Assembly: GCF_048060095.1 (NCBI RefSeq)
Contig: NZ_JBLUOA010000001.1
Location: 1,860,001 to 1,924,000, forward strand
Source: JBLUOA01 sp048060095
GTDB taxonomy: Bacteria; Pseudomonadota; Alphaproteobacteria; Rhodobacterales; Rhodobacteraceae
Direction of reading: 5' to 3'
Length of the DNA stretch: 64,000 nucleotides
Both the position numbers and the translations under genes were made by a program. Of the stretch, positions 42,310 to 51,593 are shown in pieces (the first letter of the stretch is position 1; each line of letters starts with the position of its first letter). Below the pieces are notes generated by a model. It had not been told where the DNA came from and did not search any database. It saw only the letters and a list, made by a program, of their open reading frames with translations.

Positions 42310-44109
42310 ATGGACCAGTTTACACTGAACTTGCTGTTCGTGGGCGCTAGTTTCGCGCTCTACATTGGCATCGCCGTCTGGGCCCGTGCGGGCTCCACGT
42401 CGGAATTCTACGCTGCGGGTCGCGGCGTTCACCCTGTCACCAACGGCATGGCAACGGCGGCAGACTGGATGTCTGCTGCGTCGTTCATTTCGATGGCGGG
42501 CCTAATTGCCTTCACGGGCTATGACAATTCGTCGTTCCTGATGGGGTGGACGGGTGGCTACGTGCTTTTGGCGCTGCTTCTTGCCCCTTACCTGCGGAAA
42601 TTCGGCAAATTTACCGTGTCTGAGTTTATCGGTGACCGTTTCTACTCCCCAACTGCACGTCTTGTCGCTGTGATCTGTCTGATCGTGGCCTCGACCACAT
42701 ATGTGATCGGACAGATGACAGGGGTGGGCGTGGCTTTTGGCCGGTTCCTTGAAATCTCCAACACGTCGGGCCTGCTGATCGGCGCGACCGTCGTGTTCGC
42801 CTACGCGGTGTTTGGCGGCATGAAGGGCGTGACCTATACGCAGGTTGCGCAATATGTCGTGCTGATCCTCGCCTACACGATCCCGGCTGTGTTCATCTCG
42901 CTGCAACTCACCGGCACGCCGATCCCGGCGCTTGGTCTGTTCTCTGAGACGACTGCAACCGGTGGTGAAGGCTCCGTCTACCTGCTGACGAAGCTCGACC
43001 AGATCGTCACCGAGCTTGGTTTCGCGAGCTATACTGAGGCGCATAAAGACAACCTGAACATGGTTCTGTTTACGCTGTCCCTGATGATCGGCACCGCCGG
43101 TCTGCCCCACGTCATCATGCGCTTTTTCACCGTGCCGAAGGTGTCTGACGCACGTTGGTCCGCGGGTTGGGCGCTGGTGTTTATCGCGCTGCTTTACCTG
43201 ACGGCCCCGGCTGTCGGTGCGATGGCGCGCCTGAACATCACCGAACTGATGTGGCCCAATGGCACGGGTGGCGAGGCGGTTTCCGTCGAAACCATCGAAA
43301 CGGCGCCGGAATACGACTGGATGCTGACTTGGCAGAAGACTGGTCTTCTCGATTGGGAAGACAAGAACGGTGACGGCAAGATTCAGTATTACAACGACGC
43401 ATCCGAAGAGATGACAGCCAAGGCAGCGGAGAACGGTTGGGAAGGCAATGAGCTGACCAACTTCAACCGCGACATCCTTGTCCTGGCCAACCCCGAGATT
43501 GCCAACCTTCCGGGTTGGGTCATCGGTCTGGTCGCGGCGGGTGGCCTTGCGGCGGCGCTGTCAACGGCGGCGGGTCTGCTTCTGGCGATCTCTTCGGCGG
43601 TCAGCCATGACCTTGTGAAAGGCGCGATCAATCCGAACATCTCCGAAAAGGGCGAACTTCTGTCAGCCCGGATCGCGATGGCGGTGGCGATTGGTGTGGC
43701 GACCTGGCTGGGCCTCAATCCTCCGGGATTTGCGGCGCAAACCGTGGCCTTGGCCTTTGGTCTGGCGGCTGCGTCGATCTTCCCGGCTTTGATGATGGGT
43801 ATCTTCTCGAAGCGCGTGAATAACGTCGGCGCGGTTGCGGGGATGCTGTCGGGCCTGATCTTCACGCTGGTCTACATCTTCCTGCATAAGGGCTGGTTCT
43901 TCGTTGCAGGCACCAATTCGTTCCCGGATACGGTGGACGGGTCGCTGTTCGGCATCCAGTCGACGGCCATCGGCGCGGTTGGTGCGATCATCAACTTCGC
44001 GGTTGCCTACGCGGTGTCGATGTCGACGAAAGACACCCCGCAAGAGATCAAGAACCTGGTCGAAAGCGTGCGTGTGCCTGCCGGTGCCGGTGCGGCTGTC
44101 GATCACTAA
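42310..44109 (+). CDS. SSS-family sodium:solute symporter, VC2705 type (acetate/monocarboxylate)
   Basis: 599-aa permease of the solute:sodium symporter family with about 13-14 membrane segments. SSS landmarks: FYAAGRGVHPVTNGMATAADWMS, FGGMKGVTYTQVAQY, GLAAALSTAAGLLLAISSA. A periplasmic or cytosolic loop contains DWEDKNGDGKIQYYND, which looks like an EF-hand-type calcium loop. Its place after acs and adk and the DUF4212 partner point to acetate or a similar short-chain acid; ActP is the nearest characterised relative. Confidence 0.92.
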   Translation: MDQFTLNLLFVGASFALYIGIAVWARAGSTSEFYAAGRGVHPVTNGMATAADWMSAASFISMAGLIAFTGYDNSSFLMGWTGGYVLLALLLAPYLRKFGKFTVSEFIGDRFYSPTARLVAVICLIVASTTYVIGQMTGVGVAFGRFLEISNTSGLLIGATVVFAYAVFGGMKGVTYTQVAQYVVLILAYTIPAVFISLQLTGTPIPALGLFSETTATGGEGSVYLLTKLDQIVTELGFASYTEAHKDNLNMVLFTLSLMIGTAGLPHVIMRFFTVPKVSDARWSAGWALVFIALLYLTAPAVGAMARLNITELMWPNGTGGEAVSVETIETAPEYDWMLTWQKTGLLDWEDKNGDGKIQYYNDASEEMTAKAAENGWEGNELTNFNRDILVLANPEIANLPGWVIGLVAAGGLAAALSTAAGLLLAISSAVSHDLVKGAINPNISEKGELLSARIAMAVAIGVATWLGLNPPGFAAQTVALAFGLAAASIFPALMMGIFSKRVNNVGAVAGMLSGLIFTLVYIFLHKGWFFVAGTNSFPDTVDGSLFGIQSTAIGAVGAIINFAVAYAVSMSTKDTPQEIKNLVESVRVPAGAGAAVDH

Positions 44110-44119
44110 AACAGTTGGG

Positions 44120-44149
44120 GGCCAGCGGCATTGCGTCCGCTGGCCTCTT
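44120..44149 (+). terminator. Terminator after the symporter
   Basis: GGCCAGCGG / CCGCTGGCC stem with an eight-base loop followed by TCTTT. Confidence 0.75.
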
Positions 44150-44206
44150 TCCATTTCTGCCTTTACCCTGTCGGCACTTCGGATGCCCTGATTGCGGGAC
44201 CAATTG

Positions 44207-46033
44207 ATGACCGACCCAACACTTTCCTTCCTTCCCCACCTGTCGCCCTACGACACCCTGCCTGAGCCGGTGTTTGTCGATATCGTCGCACGGCTTAAGC
44301 GTTTCGAACTGGCAGCAGGCGAAAAGGTCTATGCCTTCGACGACCGCCTCAAGGGTCTCTACATCATCGCAAGCGGTGAGGTTTCGGTTCGCGACGAAGC
44401 GGGGAACGAAGTCTCACTCCTCCAACGGGAAAACTCCTTTGCGGAACGTGGTTTGCTGAGGGATGGGCGCGCGGTCACCTCGGCACAGGCGACTAAGGAC
44501 ACGACCCTCCTCTGCCTGCCGCGCGATCTGTTTCACAAGTTGCGGGCGGAGCATGAACCCTTCCGCCGCTTCTTTGACCGCACCCGCGCCGATCGCACGC
44601 GAGAGGCGCAGCGGGCGTTTGATCTGACCAATGTGCGGGTTGAAACCCTAATGGTTGCAAACCCGATGACCTGCCCGCCGTCGATGACTATTCAAGACGC
44701 GGCGCGGCTCATGCGCGATAGACACATCTCTTGCCTTTGCGTTGTCGAGAACGACGCGCTCGCCGGCATCCTGACCTTGCGCGATCTGTCGAACAAGGCG
44801 CTGGCCGAGGGATTGGCGCTCGACACGCCCGTGCACGACTTGATGACAGCCAACCCGCGCACCCTGCCCCAATCGGCCATCGGCAGCGACGTGCTGCATA
44901 TCATGATGGAACATCGGTTGGCGCACCTGCCCATCGTCTCGGCCGACAAACTCGTCGGGATCGTGACCCAAACCGATCTGACACGGTTTCAGGCCTCAAA
45001 CACCGCCGGCCTCGTTTCCGACGCCGCACGGGCCGAAAGCGTTGACGCGCTGGCCAAAGTCACCGCGCGCATTCCACATCTGCTGGTGCAACTTGTCGCC
45101 GCCGGGAACCGCCATGATGTCGTGACCCGCATGATTACCGACATCGCCGATGTCGTGACGCGGCGACTGTTACGTTTGGCCGAGGACAGGTTCGGCCCGC
45201 CGCCCGCCCGCTACGTCTGGCTCGCCTGCGGCAGTCAGGGGCGGCAGGAACAAACCGGCGTGTCGGATCAGGACAATTGCCTTATTCTCGAGGACGGGTT
45301 GAGCCAAAACGACCTCGCCTATTTTGAACCGTTCGCGCAATTCGTCAGCGATGGTCTTGATGCCTGCGGCTACGTCTACTGCCCCGGCGACATGATGGCG
45401 ACCAATCCGCGCTGGCGACAACCCCTGTCGGTTTGGCGCGACTATTTCCAGCAGTGGATCAAAAGCCCCAGCAAAGAGGCGCAGATGCTCGCCTCTGTCA
45501 TGTTTGACCTGCGGCCCATCGGGGGCGATGCGTCGCTGTTCGAAGGACTTCAGACCGACACGCTTGAGGCTGCGGCGGCCAATTCGATCTTCACCGCCCA
45601 TATGGCAAGCAACGCCCTGACCCACGCCACCCCGTTGGGGCTGCTTCGGGGGCTTGCCACCATTCGGTCCGGCGAGCATCGCGATACGATTGATATGAAG
45701 CTGAACGGCGTTGTGCCCGTGGTCGATCTGGGGCGGATGTATGCGCTGCAAGGCAAGCTTGATGTCGTGAACACCCGCGCCCGGGTTGAGGCCGCCATTG
45801 CAAGCGACATCATCAGCGAAAGCGGCGGGCACGACCTGCTGGACGCCTATGACCTCGTCGCGCAATCTCGGCTGGAACATCAAGCGACCCTTATCAAGCA
45901 CGGCGAGGCGCCGAACAACTTCCTGCCGCCCGCGACGCTGTCGTCATTCGAACGCAGCCATTTGCGGGACGCCTTCGTGGTGATTAAAACGATGCAATCC
46001 GCGCTGATGCAAGGCCGGGGCGTCTTGGGATAG
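44207..46033 (+). CDS. cNMP-binding + CBS + DUF294 putative nucleotidyltransferase
   Basis: 608 aa from the ATG at 44207. Domains in order: cyclic-nucleotide-binding-like (about 15-115, GLYIIASGEVSVRD), two CBS domains (about 150-270, with MRDRHISCLCVVEN and MMEHRLAHLPIV), DUF294 nucleotidyltransferase (GSQGRQEQ...SDQDN, about 340-360) and a DUF294_C helical tail. This GlnD-like architecture often sits beside SSS acetate symporters and DnaQ-like exonucleases, as here. It probably senses adenylates or cyclic nucleotides and modifies or regulates the symporter; the target is unknown. Confidence 0.9.
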   Translation: MTDPTLSFLPHLSPYDTLPEPVFVDIVARLKRFELAAGEKVYAFDDRLKGLYIIASGEVSVRDEAGNEVSLLQRENSFAERGLLRDGRAVTSAQATKDTTLLCLPRDLFHKLRAEHEPFRRFFDRTRADRTREAQRAFDLTNVRVETLMVANPMTCPPSMTIQDAARLMRDRHISCLCVVENDALAGILTLRDLSNKALAEGLALDTPVHDLMTANPRTLPQSAIGSDVLHIMMEHRLAHLPIVSADKLVGIVTQTDLTRFQASNTAGLVSDAARAESVDALAKVTARIPHLLVQLVAAGNRHDVVTRMITDIADVVTRRLLRLAEDRFGPPPARYVWLACGSQGRQEQTGVSDQDNCLILEDGLSQNDLAYFEPFAQFVSDGLDACGYVYCPGDMMATNPRWRQPLSVWRDYFQQWIKSPSKEAQMLASVMFDLRPIGGDASLFEGLQTDTLEAAAANSIFTAHMASNALTHATPLGLLRGLATIRSGEHRDTIDMKLNGVVPVVDLGRMYALQGKLDVVNTRARVEAAIASDIISESGGHDLLDAYDLVAQSRLEHQATLIKHGEAPNNFLPPATLSSFERSHLRDAFVVIKTMQSALMQGRGVLG

Positions 46034-46057
46034 GCCGATGAAAATGGAGGAAGACAT

Positions 46058-46579
46058 ATGTTCTTCGAACTGATCGGCACCATCATTGCTGGCGCGGCTG
46101 CCGGGCTGATCGTCTGGGCGGTGAACCGGACGTTGAAGGGCCGCCTTCCGAAATGGCTGGTCCCCGTGGCCGCCGGGCTTGCGATGCTGGCAGCTACGAT
46201 CACCAACGAATACAGTTGGTTTGACCGCACAAAGGCCACGATGCCCGACGGGATGATCGTCGCCCAAACGGTTGAGGAGAGCGCCTTCTACCGTCCGTGG
46301 ACCTACGCGCGCCCGTTCGTGTCGCGCTTTGTCGCCGCCGACCCCGCCACCGCCCGCACCCATCCCGAACAACCGGATCAACGCATCGTTGACCTCGTGT
46401 TTTATGGTCGCTGGGCACGCACGGCTAAGGTGCCGATGCTGTTCGACTGCGCCGACACTCGGATTGCCGATATCGTTGACGGCATCGAATTCGGCGATGG
46501 CGGAGAAGTCCTGAACGCCGACTGGCGCACCGTTGACACCGACGACCCAATCCTGACCGCGGCCTGTACAGAGATGTGA
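46058..46579 (+). CDS. Conserved hypothetical two-helix membrane protein
   Basis: 173 aa, GGAGGA site upstream. Two N-terminal hydrophobic segments (about 3-22 and 32-48), then a periplasmic-looking domain with TVEESAFYRPWTYARP and LFDCADTRIADIVDGIEF. Lies between the DUF294 gene and the DnaQ-like gene (one base away), so probably part of the same regulatory unit. No family recognised. Confidence 0.7.
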   Translation: MFFELIGTIIAGAAAGLIVWAVNRTLKGRLPKWLVPVAAGLAMLAATITNEYSWFDRTKATMPDGMIVAQTVEESAFYRPWTYARPFVSRFVAADPATARTHPEQPDQRIVDLVFYGRWARTAKVPMLFDCADTRIADIVDGIEFGDGGEVLNADWRTVDTDDPILTAACTEM

Positions 46580-46580
46580 C

Positions 46581-47978
46581 ATGAAAACCCTCAGCCTGCG
46601 CCTTCGCATCTTTCTGTTCTTCTGCCTGATCGGTTTTGGCGGGCTGATTATCACTGTAGGTGCGTTGTGGTTGGGGTTTCGGCAGCTTGGCGACCCGGAT
46701 GCGCTGTCATCATTCGTGTCTTCCGGGCTCATCGCCGGCTTTGCGCTGCTCGCGCTCGTTACCTTCGTGTGGCGGCTGTTTGATGAAAACGTCAGCAAAC
46801 CAATCGAAGGGATGGCCTCGCAACTTCGGGTTGGGGCTGCGGGTAACGCAGAAGCTAAGATTGACGCAGAGATGGCCAAATATCTTGGCGACCTCGCCCC
46901 GGCCGCGTCAGTTTTGCAGGAAAAGTTTGGCCAAGCCTCGGCGGATCATGCCGAGACCGTCTCCCAAAAAACCGCGCGACTGGAACGGCAACGCGCGCAA
47001 TTGCTGCGGATCTTGTCCGACATTCCAATCGCCGTGATCGTCGCCACCCGTGACCACAAGATCGTTCTATATGACGGTCAAGCCGCCGATCTGATGGACC
47101 GCGAAGCCCCCGCCCGACTGAACTGCTCGGTCTTTGACTATCTGGATGAGGATGCGATCAGGGCGGTGCTGGCCGAGATGGAAAGCGACGCCGCCGCCCG
47201 TCGGAAAATCTCGATCAGCGGGAAATCCGGCGCTGTTTATTCCGGTCACATCCGCCTGTTCGGGATCGGTGCGGGCTATACCCTGATGCTTGAGCCGCTT
47301 GACCACGATGCCGCGCGGCCATTGGTTTACGACTTTGACCTACTTGACAAAGAACGCCCGACCGACCCGAACGATACATCCCTGCGCGATCTGACCCTTG
47401 TGGTGTTTGACAGCGAAACGACCGGGCTCGATCCGTTGAGGGATGAGGTCGTGCAACTCGGCGCGGTGCGCATCGTCAATGGCAGGATCGTTCCGGGTGA
47501 GGAGTTTGACAGCCTCGTCAATCCGGGCCGTCCGATCCCGGCGATTTCGACCAAGGTGCATCACATTACCAACGAAATGGTCACCGACGCCCCGCCCTTC
47601 ACTGAGGTCTGCAAATCTTTCCACCGTTTCACCAGCGACTCCGTCATCGTCGCCCACAATGCGCCCTTCGATATGGCGTTTCTACATCGGCAAGCGGGTG
47701 TGTCGGGCGTGCAGTTCGACAATCCGATCCTTGATACGGTGCATCTGTCCGCGGTCGTGTTCGGCGGATCGGCCGAACATACGCTGGATGCGATTTGCGA
47801 CCGGCTTGGGGTCGAGATTCCTGCCGACCGGCGGCACACGGCGTTAGGCGATGCCATTGCAACTGCCAAGGTCTTGGTCGCGATGCTACCCATTCTTGAG
47901 GCCCGCGGGCTGCAGACCTTCGGCCAAATCCGTGCCGAAGTTCGAAAGCACAGCCGTATTCTGAAGGTTCAGGAATAG
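46581..47978 (+). CDS. Membrane-anchored PAS-like + DnaQ (DEDDh) exonuclease
   Basis: 465 aa. Two transmembrane segments (about 10-33 and 48-65) are followed by a HAMP-like/coiled-coil region, a PAS-like domain (about 145-240, IPIAVIVATRDHKIVLYDGQAADLMD), then a DNA polymerase III epsilon-type exonuclease. Active site D277/E279 (FDSETTG), D364 (HNAPFDMAF), H419 and D424 (RRHTALGDA) complete the DEDDh set. It is a sensor-exonuclease rather than a replisome proofreader. It follows the DUF294 gene and the hypothetical membrane protein, the arrangement seen with acetate symporter clusters. Confidence 0.9.
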   Translation: MKTLSLRLRIFLFFCLIGFGGLIITVGALWLGFRQLGDPDALSSFVSSGLIAGFALLALVTFVWRLFDENVSKPIEGMASQLRVGAAGNAEAKIDAEMAKYLGDLAPAASVLQEKFGQASADHAETVSQKTARLERQRAQLLRILSDIPIAVIVATRDHKIVLYDGQAADLMDREAPARLNCSVFDYLDEDAIRAVLAEMESDAAARRKISISGKSGAVYSGHIRLFGIGAGYTLMLEPLDHDAARPLVYDFDLLDKERPTDPNDTSLRDLTLVVFDSETTGLDPLRDEVVQLGAVRIVNGRIVPGEEFDSLVNPGRPIPAISTKVHHITNEMVTDAPPFTEVCKSFHRFTSDSVIVAHNAPFDMAFLHRQAGVSGVQFDNPILDTVHLSAVVFGGSAEHTLDAICDRLGVEIPADRRHTALGDAIATAKVLVAMLPILEARGLQTFGQIRAEVRKHSRILKVQE

Positions 47979-48132
47979 CCCGGCCCTTACCCATCCCGCC
48001 CCTCATTCGTGCCGGAATCGCCCTATTTTCGGCATTGCCGGACCACAAACCCCTGCCAATCTTTCCTTACGCCTCCGACAGAGAGGTGCGCCAACAGGCC
48101 AGTTCCGGTTGATCCGGGAAAGAGAGTAGAGC

Positions 48133-48243
48133 ATGGCAAGTCAGCATCCTCCGAAGCCGCAGGAGCCGAAAGAGCAGCCGACAAAGGAAGGCAGCGAAAA
48201 GCCGAAGCCACCTTTTCAGTTCGACGATTGGGCCGCGATCTGA
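48133..48243 (+). CDS. Possible small proline-rich protein (36 aa)
   Basis: ATG at 48133 after GGGAAAGAGAG. The product is Pro/Lys/Glu-rich (HPPKPQEPKEQPTKEG) and ends PPFQFDDWAAI. It lies between dnaQ-like and TfoX-C genes on the same strand. The hydrophobic-acidic tail looks like a short binding motif, but coding is unproven. Confidence 0.35.
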   Translation: MASQHPPKPQEPKEQPTKEGSEKPKPPFQFDDWAAI

Positions 48244-48285
48244 AAACGCTTGCCGAGGGGCAAGGGCGACGCCATTCTGACGACG

Positions 48286-48654
48286 ATGGCGACTCCTATA
48301 TCCAGCATACGCAACCTTGGCCCGGCGATGGAAACCGCCTGTGAGCGGGCGAGTATTCACAGCGCCGAAGACATCCACGCATTAGGGGCCGACGAAACCT
48401 ATCGGCGCCTGCTACAGTCTGGCAGCCGTCCGCATTTCATCGGCTACTACGTTTTGGTGATGGGATTGCAGGGCCGCCCGTGGAACGATTGCAAAGGGCG
48501 CGAGAAGGCCGATCTTCGCAAGCGATTTGATGCGATCAAGGCCGAGAGTTTCGACAAAGAGAAATCCGATTTCGAAGCGCAGCTTGACGCGATTGGCGTT
48601 ATTGCAACGCCGGTGCCAAACGACTTGGATGGGCAAAAAGGGTCGAAAGTCTGA
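48286..48654 (+). CDS. TfoX C-terminal domain protein
   Basis: 122 aa from the ATG at 48286 (MATPISSIRNLGPAMETACERASI). SSIRNLGPAME and SAEDIHALGADETYRRLL match the stand-alone TfoX/Sxy C-terminal domain, with GLQGRPWNDCKGREKADLRKRF following. The N-terminal TfoX domain is missing, which is common for this group. Competence regulation should not be assumed. Confidence 0.82.
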   Translation: MATPISSIRNLGPAMETACERASIHSAEDIHALGADETYRRLLQSGSRPHFIGYYVLVMGLQGRPWNDCKGREKADLRKRFDAIKAESFDKEKSDFEAQLDAIGVIATPVPNDLDGQKGSKV

Positions 48655-48691
48655 GGTGTGATGTTACGATGATTTACTTTAATTATTTTAT

Positions 48692-48720
48692 TTAAGCAAT
48701 TGATTTTGAAAGTTTATAAT
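48692..48720 (+). promoter_or_regulatory. AT-rich promoter of the DUF4112 gene
   Basis: TTAAGC (48692-48697), 17 bases, perfect TATAAT (48715-48720), 68 bases before the start. It is embedded in about 130 bases of unusually AT-rich DNA (48655-48787). Confidence 0.5.
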
Positions 48721-48787
48721 CTCACTAAATTCACACACATGTCGATTTTGACTACAAAATCGCCCCCTCACACCCCATATATCTTAC

Positions 48788-49186
48788 ATGGATGAGCTTA
48801 CAAAAAGAGAACTAAAACGGCTTGAATCCGTGGCGCATGGGCTGGAGAACCTGTTGCCGCTGCCTGGAACGCAGATGCGGGTCGGGCTTGACGCGCTGTT
48901 CGGTCTGTTTCCCGTCGTGGGGGACGTGTTGGGCCTTGCGCCTGCGGCTTACATTATTCACCGCGCGCATCGGCTAGGGGCGCCGCGTCGGCTGGTGATC
49001 CGCATGGCGATGAACGTGATCGTTGACGCCGCCCTTGGTGCTGTGCCGGTTCTGGGTGACATCTTTGACGTTGGCTGGAAGGCCAACACGCGCAACGTAT
49101 CGCTGCTGCGCGTGCATCTCGAAATGAAAACCGCCCACGCAGAAACTGCGCGGACGGCCATTCTGATCAATCCAGAAAGCGCTTAG
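48788..49186 (+). CDS. DUF4112 protein
   Basis: 132 aa with the family motifs LPLPGTQMRVGLDALFGLFPVVGDVLGLAPAAYIIHRA and GAVPVLGDIFDVGWKANTRN, two amphipathic/hydrophobic stretches that suggest membrane association. Function unknown. The stop overlaps the ndk stop on the other strand (TTAG). Confidence 0.9.
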   Translation: MDELTKRELKRLESVAHGLENLLPLPGTQMRVGLDALFGLFPVVGDVLGLAPAAYIIHRAHRLGAPRRLVIRMAMNVIVDAALGAVPVLGDIFDVGWKANTRNVSLLRVHLEMKTAHAETARTAILINPESA

Positions 49187-49605
49187 CCGACCAGTTCGAG
49201 GCCGGAGAAGAAATAAGCAATCTCAACCGCTGCGGTTTCCTGTGCGTCGGAGCCGTGGACGGAGTTTTCGCCGATCGACAGCGCGAATTCCTTACGGATC
49301 GTGCCTTCGTCAGCTTCCGCCGGGTTGGTTGCGCCCATGACTTCGCGGTTTTTCGCAATCGCGTCTTCGCCTTCTAGAACCTGAACGACAATCGGCTCTG
49401 ACGACATGAATTCGCACAGTTCGTCGTAGAACGGGCGTTCCTTGTGCACTTCGTAGAACACGCCCGCTTGCGCTTTCGTCAGGTGAATGCGCTTTTGCGC
49501 GATAACGCGCAGGCCAGCCTCTTCAAACTTGGCAACGATCTTGCCAGTCAGGTTGCGCTTGGTTGCGTCGGGTTTGATGATCGAAAATGTGCGTTGGATC
49601 GCCAT
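49183..49605 (-). CDS. ndk: Nucleoside diphosphate kinase
   Basis: 140 aa, phosphotransfer enzyme that balances NTP and dNTP pools. Catalytic H117 in ENSVHGSD; N-terminal RTFSIIKPDAT is canonical. Typical length. Divergent from the ABC-F gene. Confidence 0.97.
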   Translation of the reverse strand: MAIQRTFSIIKPDATKRNLTGKIVAKFEEAGLRVIAQKRIHLTKAQAGVFYEVHKERPFYDELCEFMSSEPIVVQVLEGEDAIAKNREVMGATNPAEADEGTIRKEFALSIGENSVHGSDAQETAAVEIAYFFSGLELVG

Positions 49606-49746
49606 GTGGTGTTTTCCTTGGTCTGTGGTTTGCGCCAGCGAAGCGCCTGCCCCGCCTGAATGGAATTTCGCCGCGCTCCTAACATGCGGTCAGGCGGTTG
49701 AAAAGCGGTGATTGACCGCGCCGCGCGTATGCTGCACACCCCGCGC

Positions 49747-51591
49747 ATGTTGAAAATCGACCAGATCAGCTATTCCGTCGAAGGCCGACCGCTGATTGAC
49801 GCGGCATCGGCCAATATTCCCACCGGCCACAAGGTTGGGCTTGTGGGGCGGAACGGCACGGGCAAAACCACCCTGTTCAACCTGATCCGGGGGGAGCTTG
49901 TGCTTGAAGGCGGCAAGATCGAACTGCCGTCCCGCGCCCGGATCGGCGGCGTCAGCCAGGAGGTGCCGTCATCTGACGTCTCGCTTCTCGACACGGTCTT
50001 GGCTGCCGACACCGAACGCGCCGAGCTTATGGCCGAGGCCGAAACAGCCACCGATCCGATCCGCATTGCTGAGGTTCAGACGCGCCTAGCGGATATCGAT
50101 GCATGGTCGGCGGAGGCGCGTGCAGCCTCAATCTTGCGCGGCCTTGGATTTGACCCCGAAGAACAGTTGATGCCCTGTTCCGACTTTTCCGGCGGCTGGC
50201 GGATGCGTGTTGCCCTCGCAGCAGTGCTGTTTTCCGCCCCCGACCTGCTGCTGTTGGACGAACCTACAAACTACCTCGACCTTGAAGGGGCGATCTGGCT
50301 TGAAAACTACCTTGCACGCTATCCGCACACGGTTCTGATTATCAGCCACGACCGTGGGCTGCTGAACCGTGCGGTCGGCGCGATTCTGCATCTGGAAGAC
50401 CGGAAACTAACGCTTTACCAAGGCCCATACGACACGTTTGCGGAAACCCGTGCCGCCCGGCTTGCGGCGGCGGAGTCCGAGGCCAAGCGGCAAGACGCCC
50501 GTCGCGCCCATCTGCAAAGCTACGTGGATCGTTTTCGCTACAAGGCCGACAAGGCCAAGCAGGCGCAATCCCGGCTGAAGATGATCCAGAAGATGAAGCC
50601 AATCACCCGGCCCGAGGAGGCCGCGCTAAAGGCGTTCACCTTCCCAAAGCCAGAGGAGCTTTCACCCCCGATCCTGCAGCTTGAAGGCGCATCGGTCGGC
50701 TATGGCGATACGACGGTGCTCAGCCGCCTTGATCTGCGAATCGATCAGGATGATCGGATCGCCCTTTTGGGTAAGAACGGTGAAGGAAAATCCACCCTTT
50801 CCAAACTGTTATCGGACCGCCTTCATGCGATGTCCGGGCGTGTCACCAAGACCAACAAGCTGCGGGTCGGTTATTTTGCCCAGCATCAGGTGGATGAGCT
50901 GTTCATCGACGAAACCCCGCTTGATCACATCCGCCGCTTGCGGCCCGACGAAACCCCGGCCAAGCTGCGTGCGCGGCTCGGTGGCTTTGGCATTGGGGCA
51001 GAGCAAGCGGATACGGTCGTCGGGCGGCTATCCGGCGGGCAAAAAGCGCGGCTGTCGCTGATGCTCGCCACCATCGACGCGCCGCATATGCTGATCCTTG
51101 ATGAGCCGACGAACCACCTCGACATCGAAAGCCGCGAAGCGTTGGTGACGGCGCTGACCGAATATACCGGTGCGGTGATCCTTGTCAGCCACGACATGCA
51201 TCTGCTGAGCATGGTCGCGGATCGGCTGTGGCTTGTGAAAGACGGAACCGTCAAACCCTATGACGACGACCTCGCCGCCTATCGCAAGATGCTGCTAAGC
51301 CGTGATGCGCCCGCGAAGACCGAAAAGCCAAAACCCGCAAAGCGCCCGACCCGCGATCGTGTGCTGACCTTGCGCGCCGAGGTGCGCAAATGCGAAGAAC
51401 GGCTGACGAAGCTGAATGAGATGAGCGATAAGCTGGCCAAGAAGCTCGCCGACCCGACGATGTATGAGGGCGAACGCCTTGCCGAAGCCGAAGTCTGGCA
51501 ACGCAAATATGCTGAGGTTCGCGAGGCGCTTGACCGGGCCGAGGATCTTTGGATGCGCGCGCAAGAAAGATTAGAAACCGCAGAGGGTTAG
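49747..51591 (+). CDS. ABC-F family ATPase (ribosome-associated, Uup/YheS-like)
   Basis: 614 aa from the ATG at 49747 (MLKIDQISYSV). Two ABC domains: Walker A GRNGTGKTT and GKNGEGKST, signatures FSGGWRMR and LSGGQKAR, Walker B LLLLDEPTNYLD and MLILDEPTNHLD. The interdomain linker is charged and helical (about 235-305), and a C-terminal coiled coil (RDRVLTLRAEVRKCEERL to the end) matches Uup-type proteins. No membrane domains: a translation factor rather than a transporter. MarC starts two bases downstream of its stop. Confidence 0.93.
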   Translation: MLKIDQISYSVEGRPLIDAASANIPTGHKVGLVGRNGTGKTTLFNLIRGELVLEGGKIELPSRARIGGVSQEVPSSDVSLLDTVLAADTERAELMAEAETATDPIRIAEVQTRLADIDAWSAEARAASILRGLGFDPEEQLMPCSDFSGGWRMRVALAAVLFSAPDLLLLDEPTNYLDLEGAIWLENYLARYPHTVLIISHDRGLLNRAVGAILHLEDRKLTLYQGPYDTFAETRAARLAAAESEAKRQDARRAHLQSYVDRFRYKADKAKQAQSRLKMIQKMKPITRPEEAALKAFTFPKPEELSPPILQLEGASVGYGDTTVLSRLDLRIDQDDRIALLGKNGEGKSTLSKLLSDRLHAMSGRVTKTNKLRVGYFAQHQVDELFIDETPLDHIRRLRPDETPAKLRARLGGFGIGAEQADTVVGRLSGGQKARLSLMLATIDAPHMLILDEPTNHLDIESREALVTALTEYTGAVILVSHDMHLLSMVADRLWLVKDGTVKPYDDDLAAYRKMLLSRDAPAKTEKPKPAKRPTRDRVLTLRAEVRKCEERLTKLNEMSDKLAKKLADPTMYEGERLAEAEVWQRKYAEVREALDRAEDLWMRAQERLETAEG

Positions 51592-51593
51592 AG

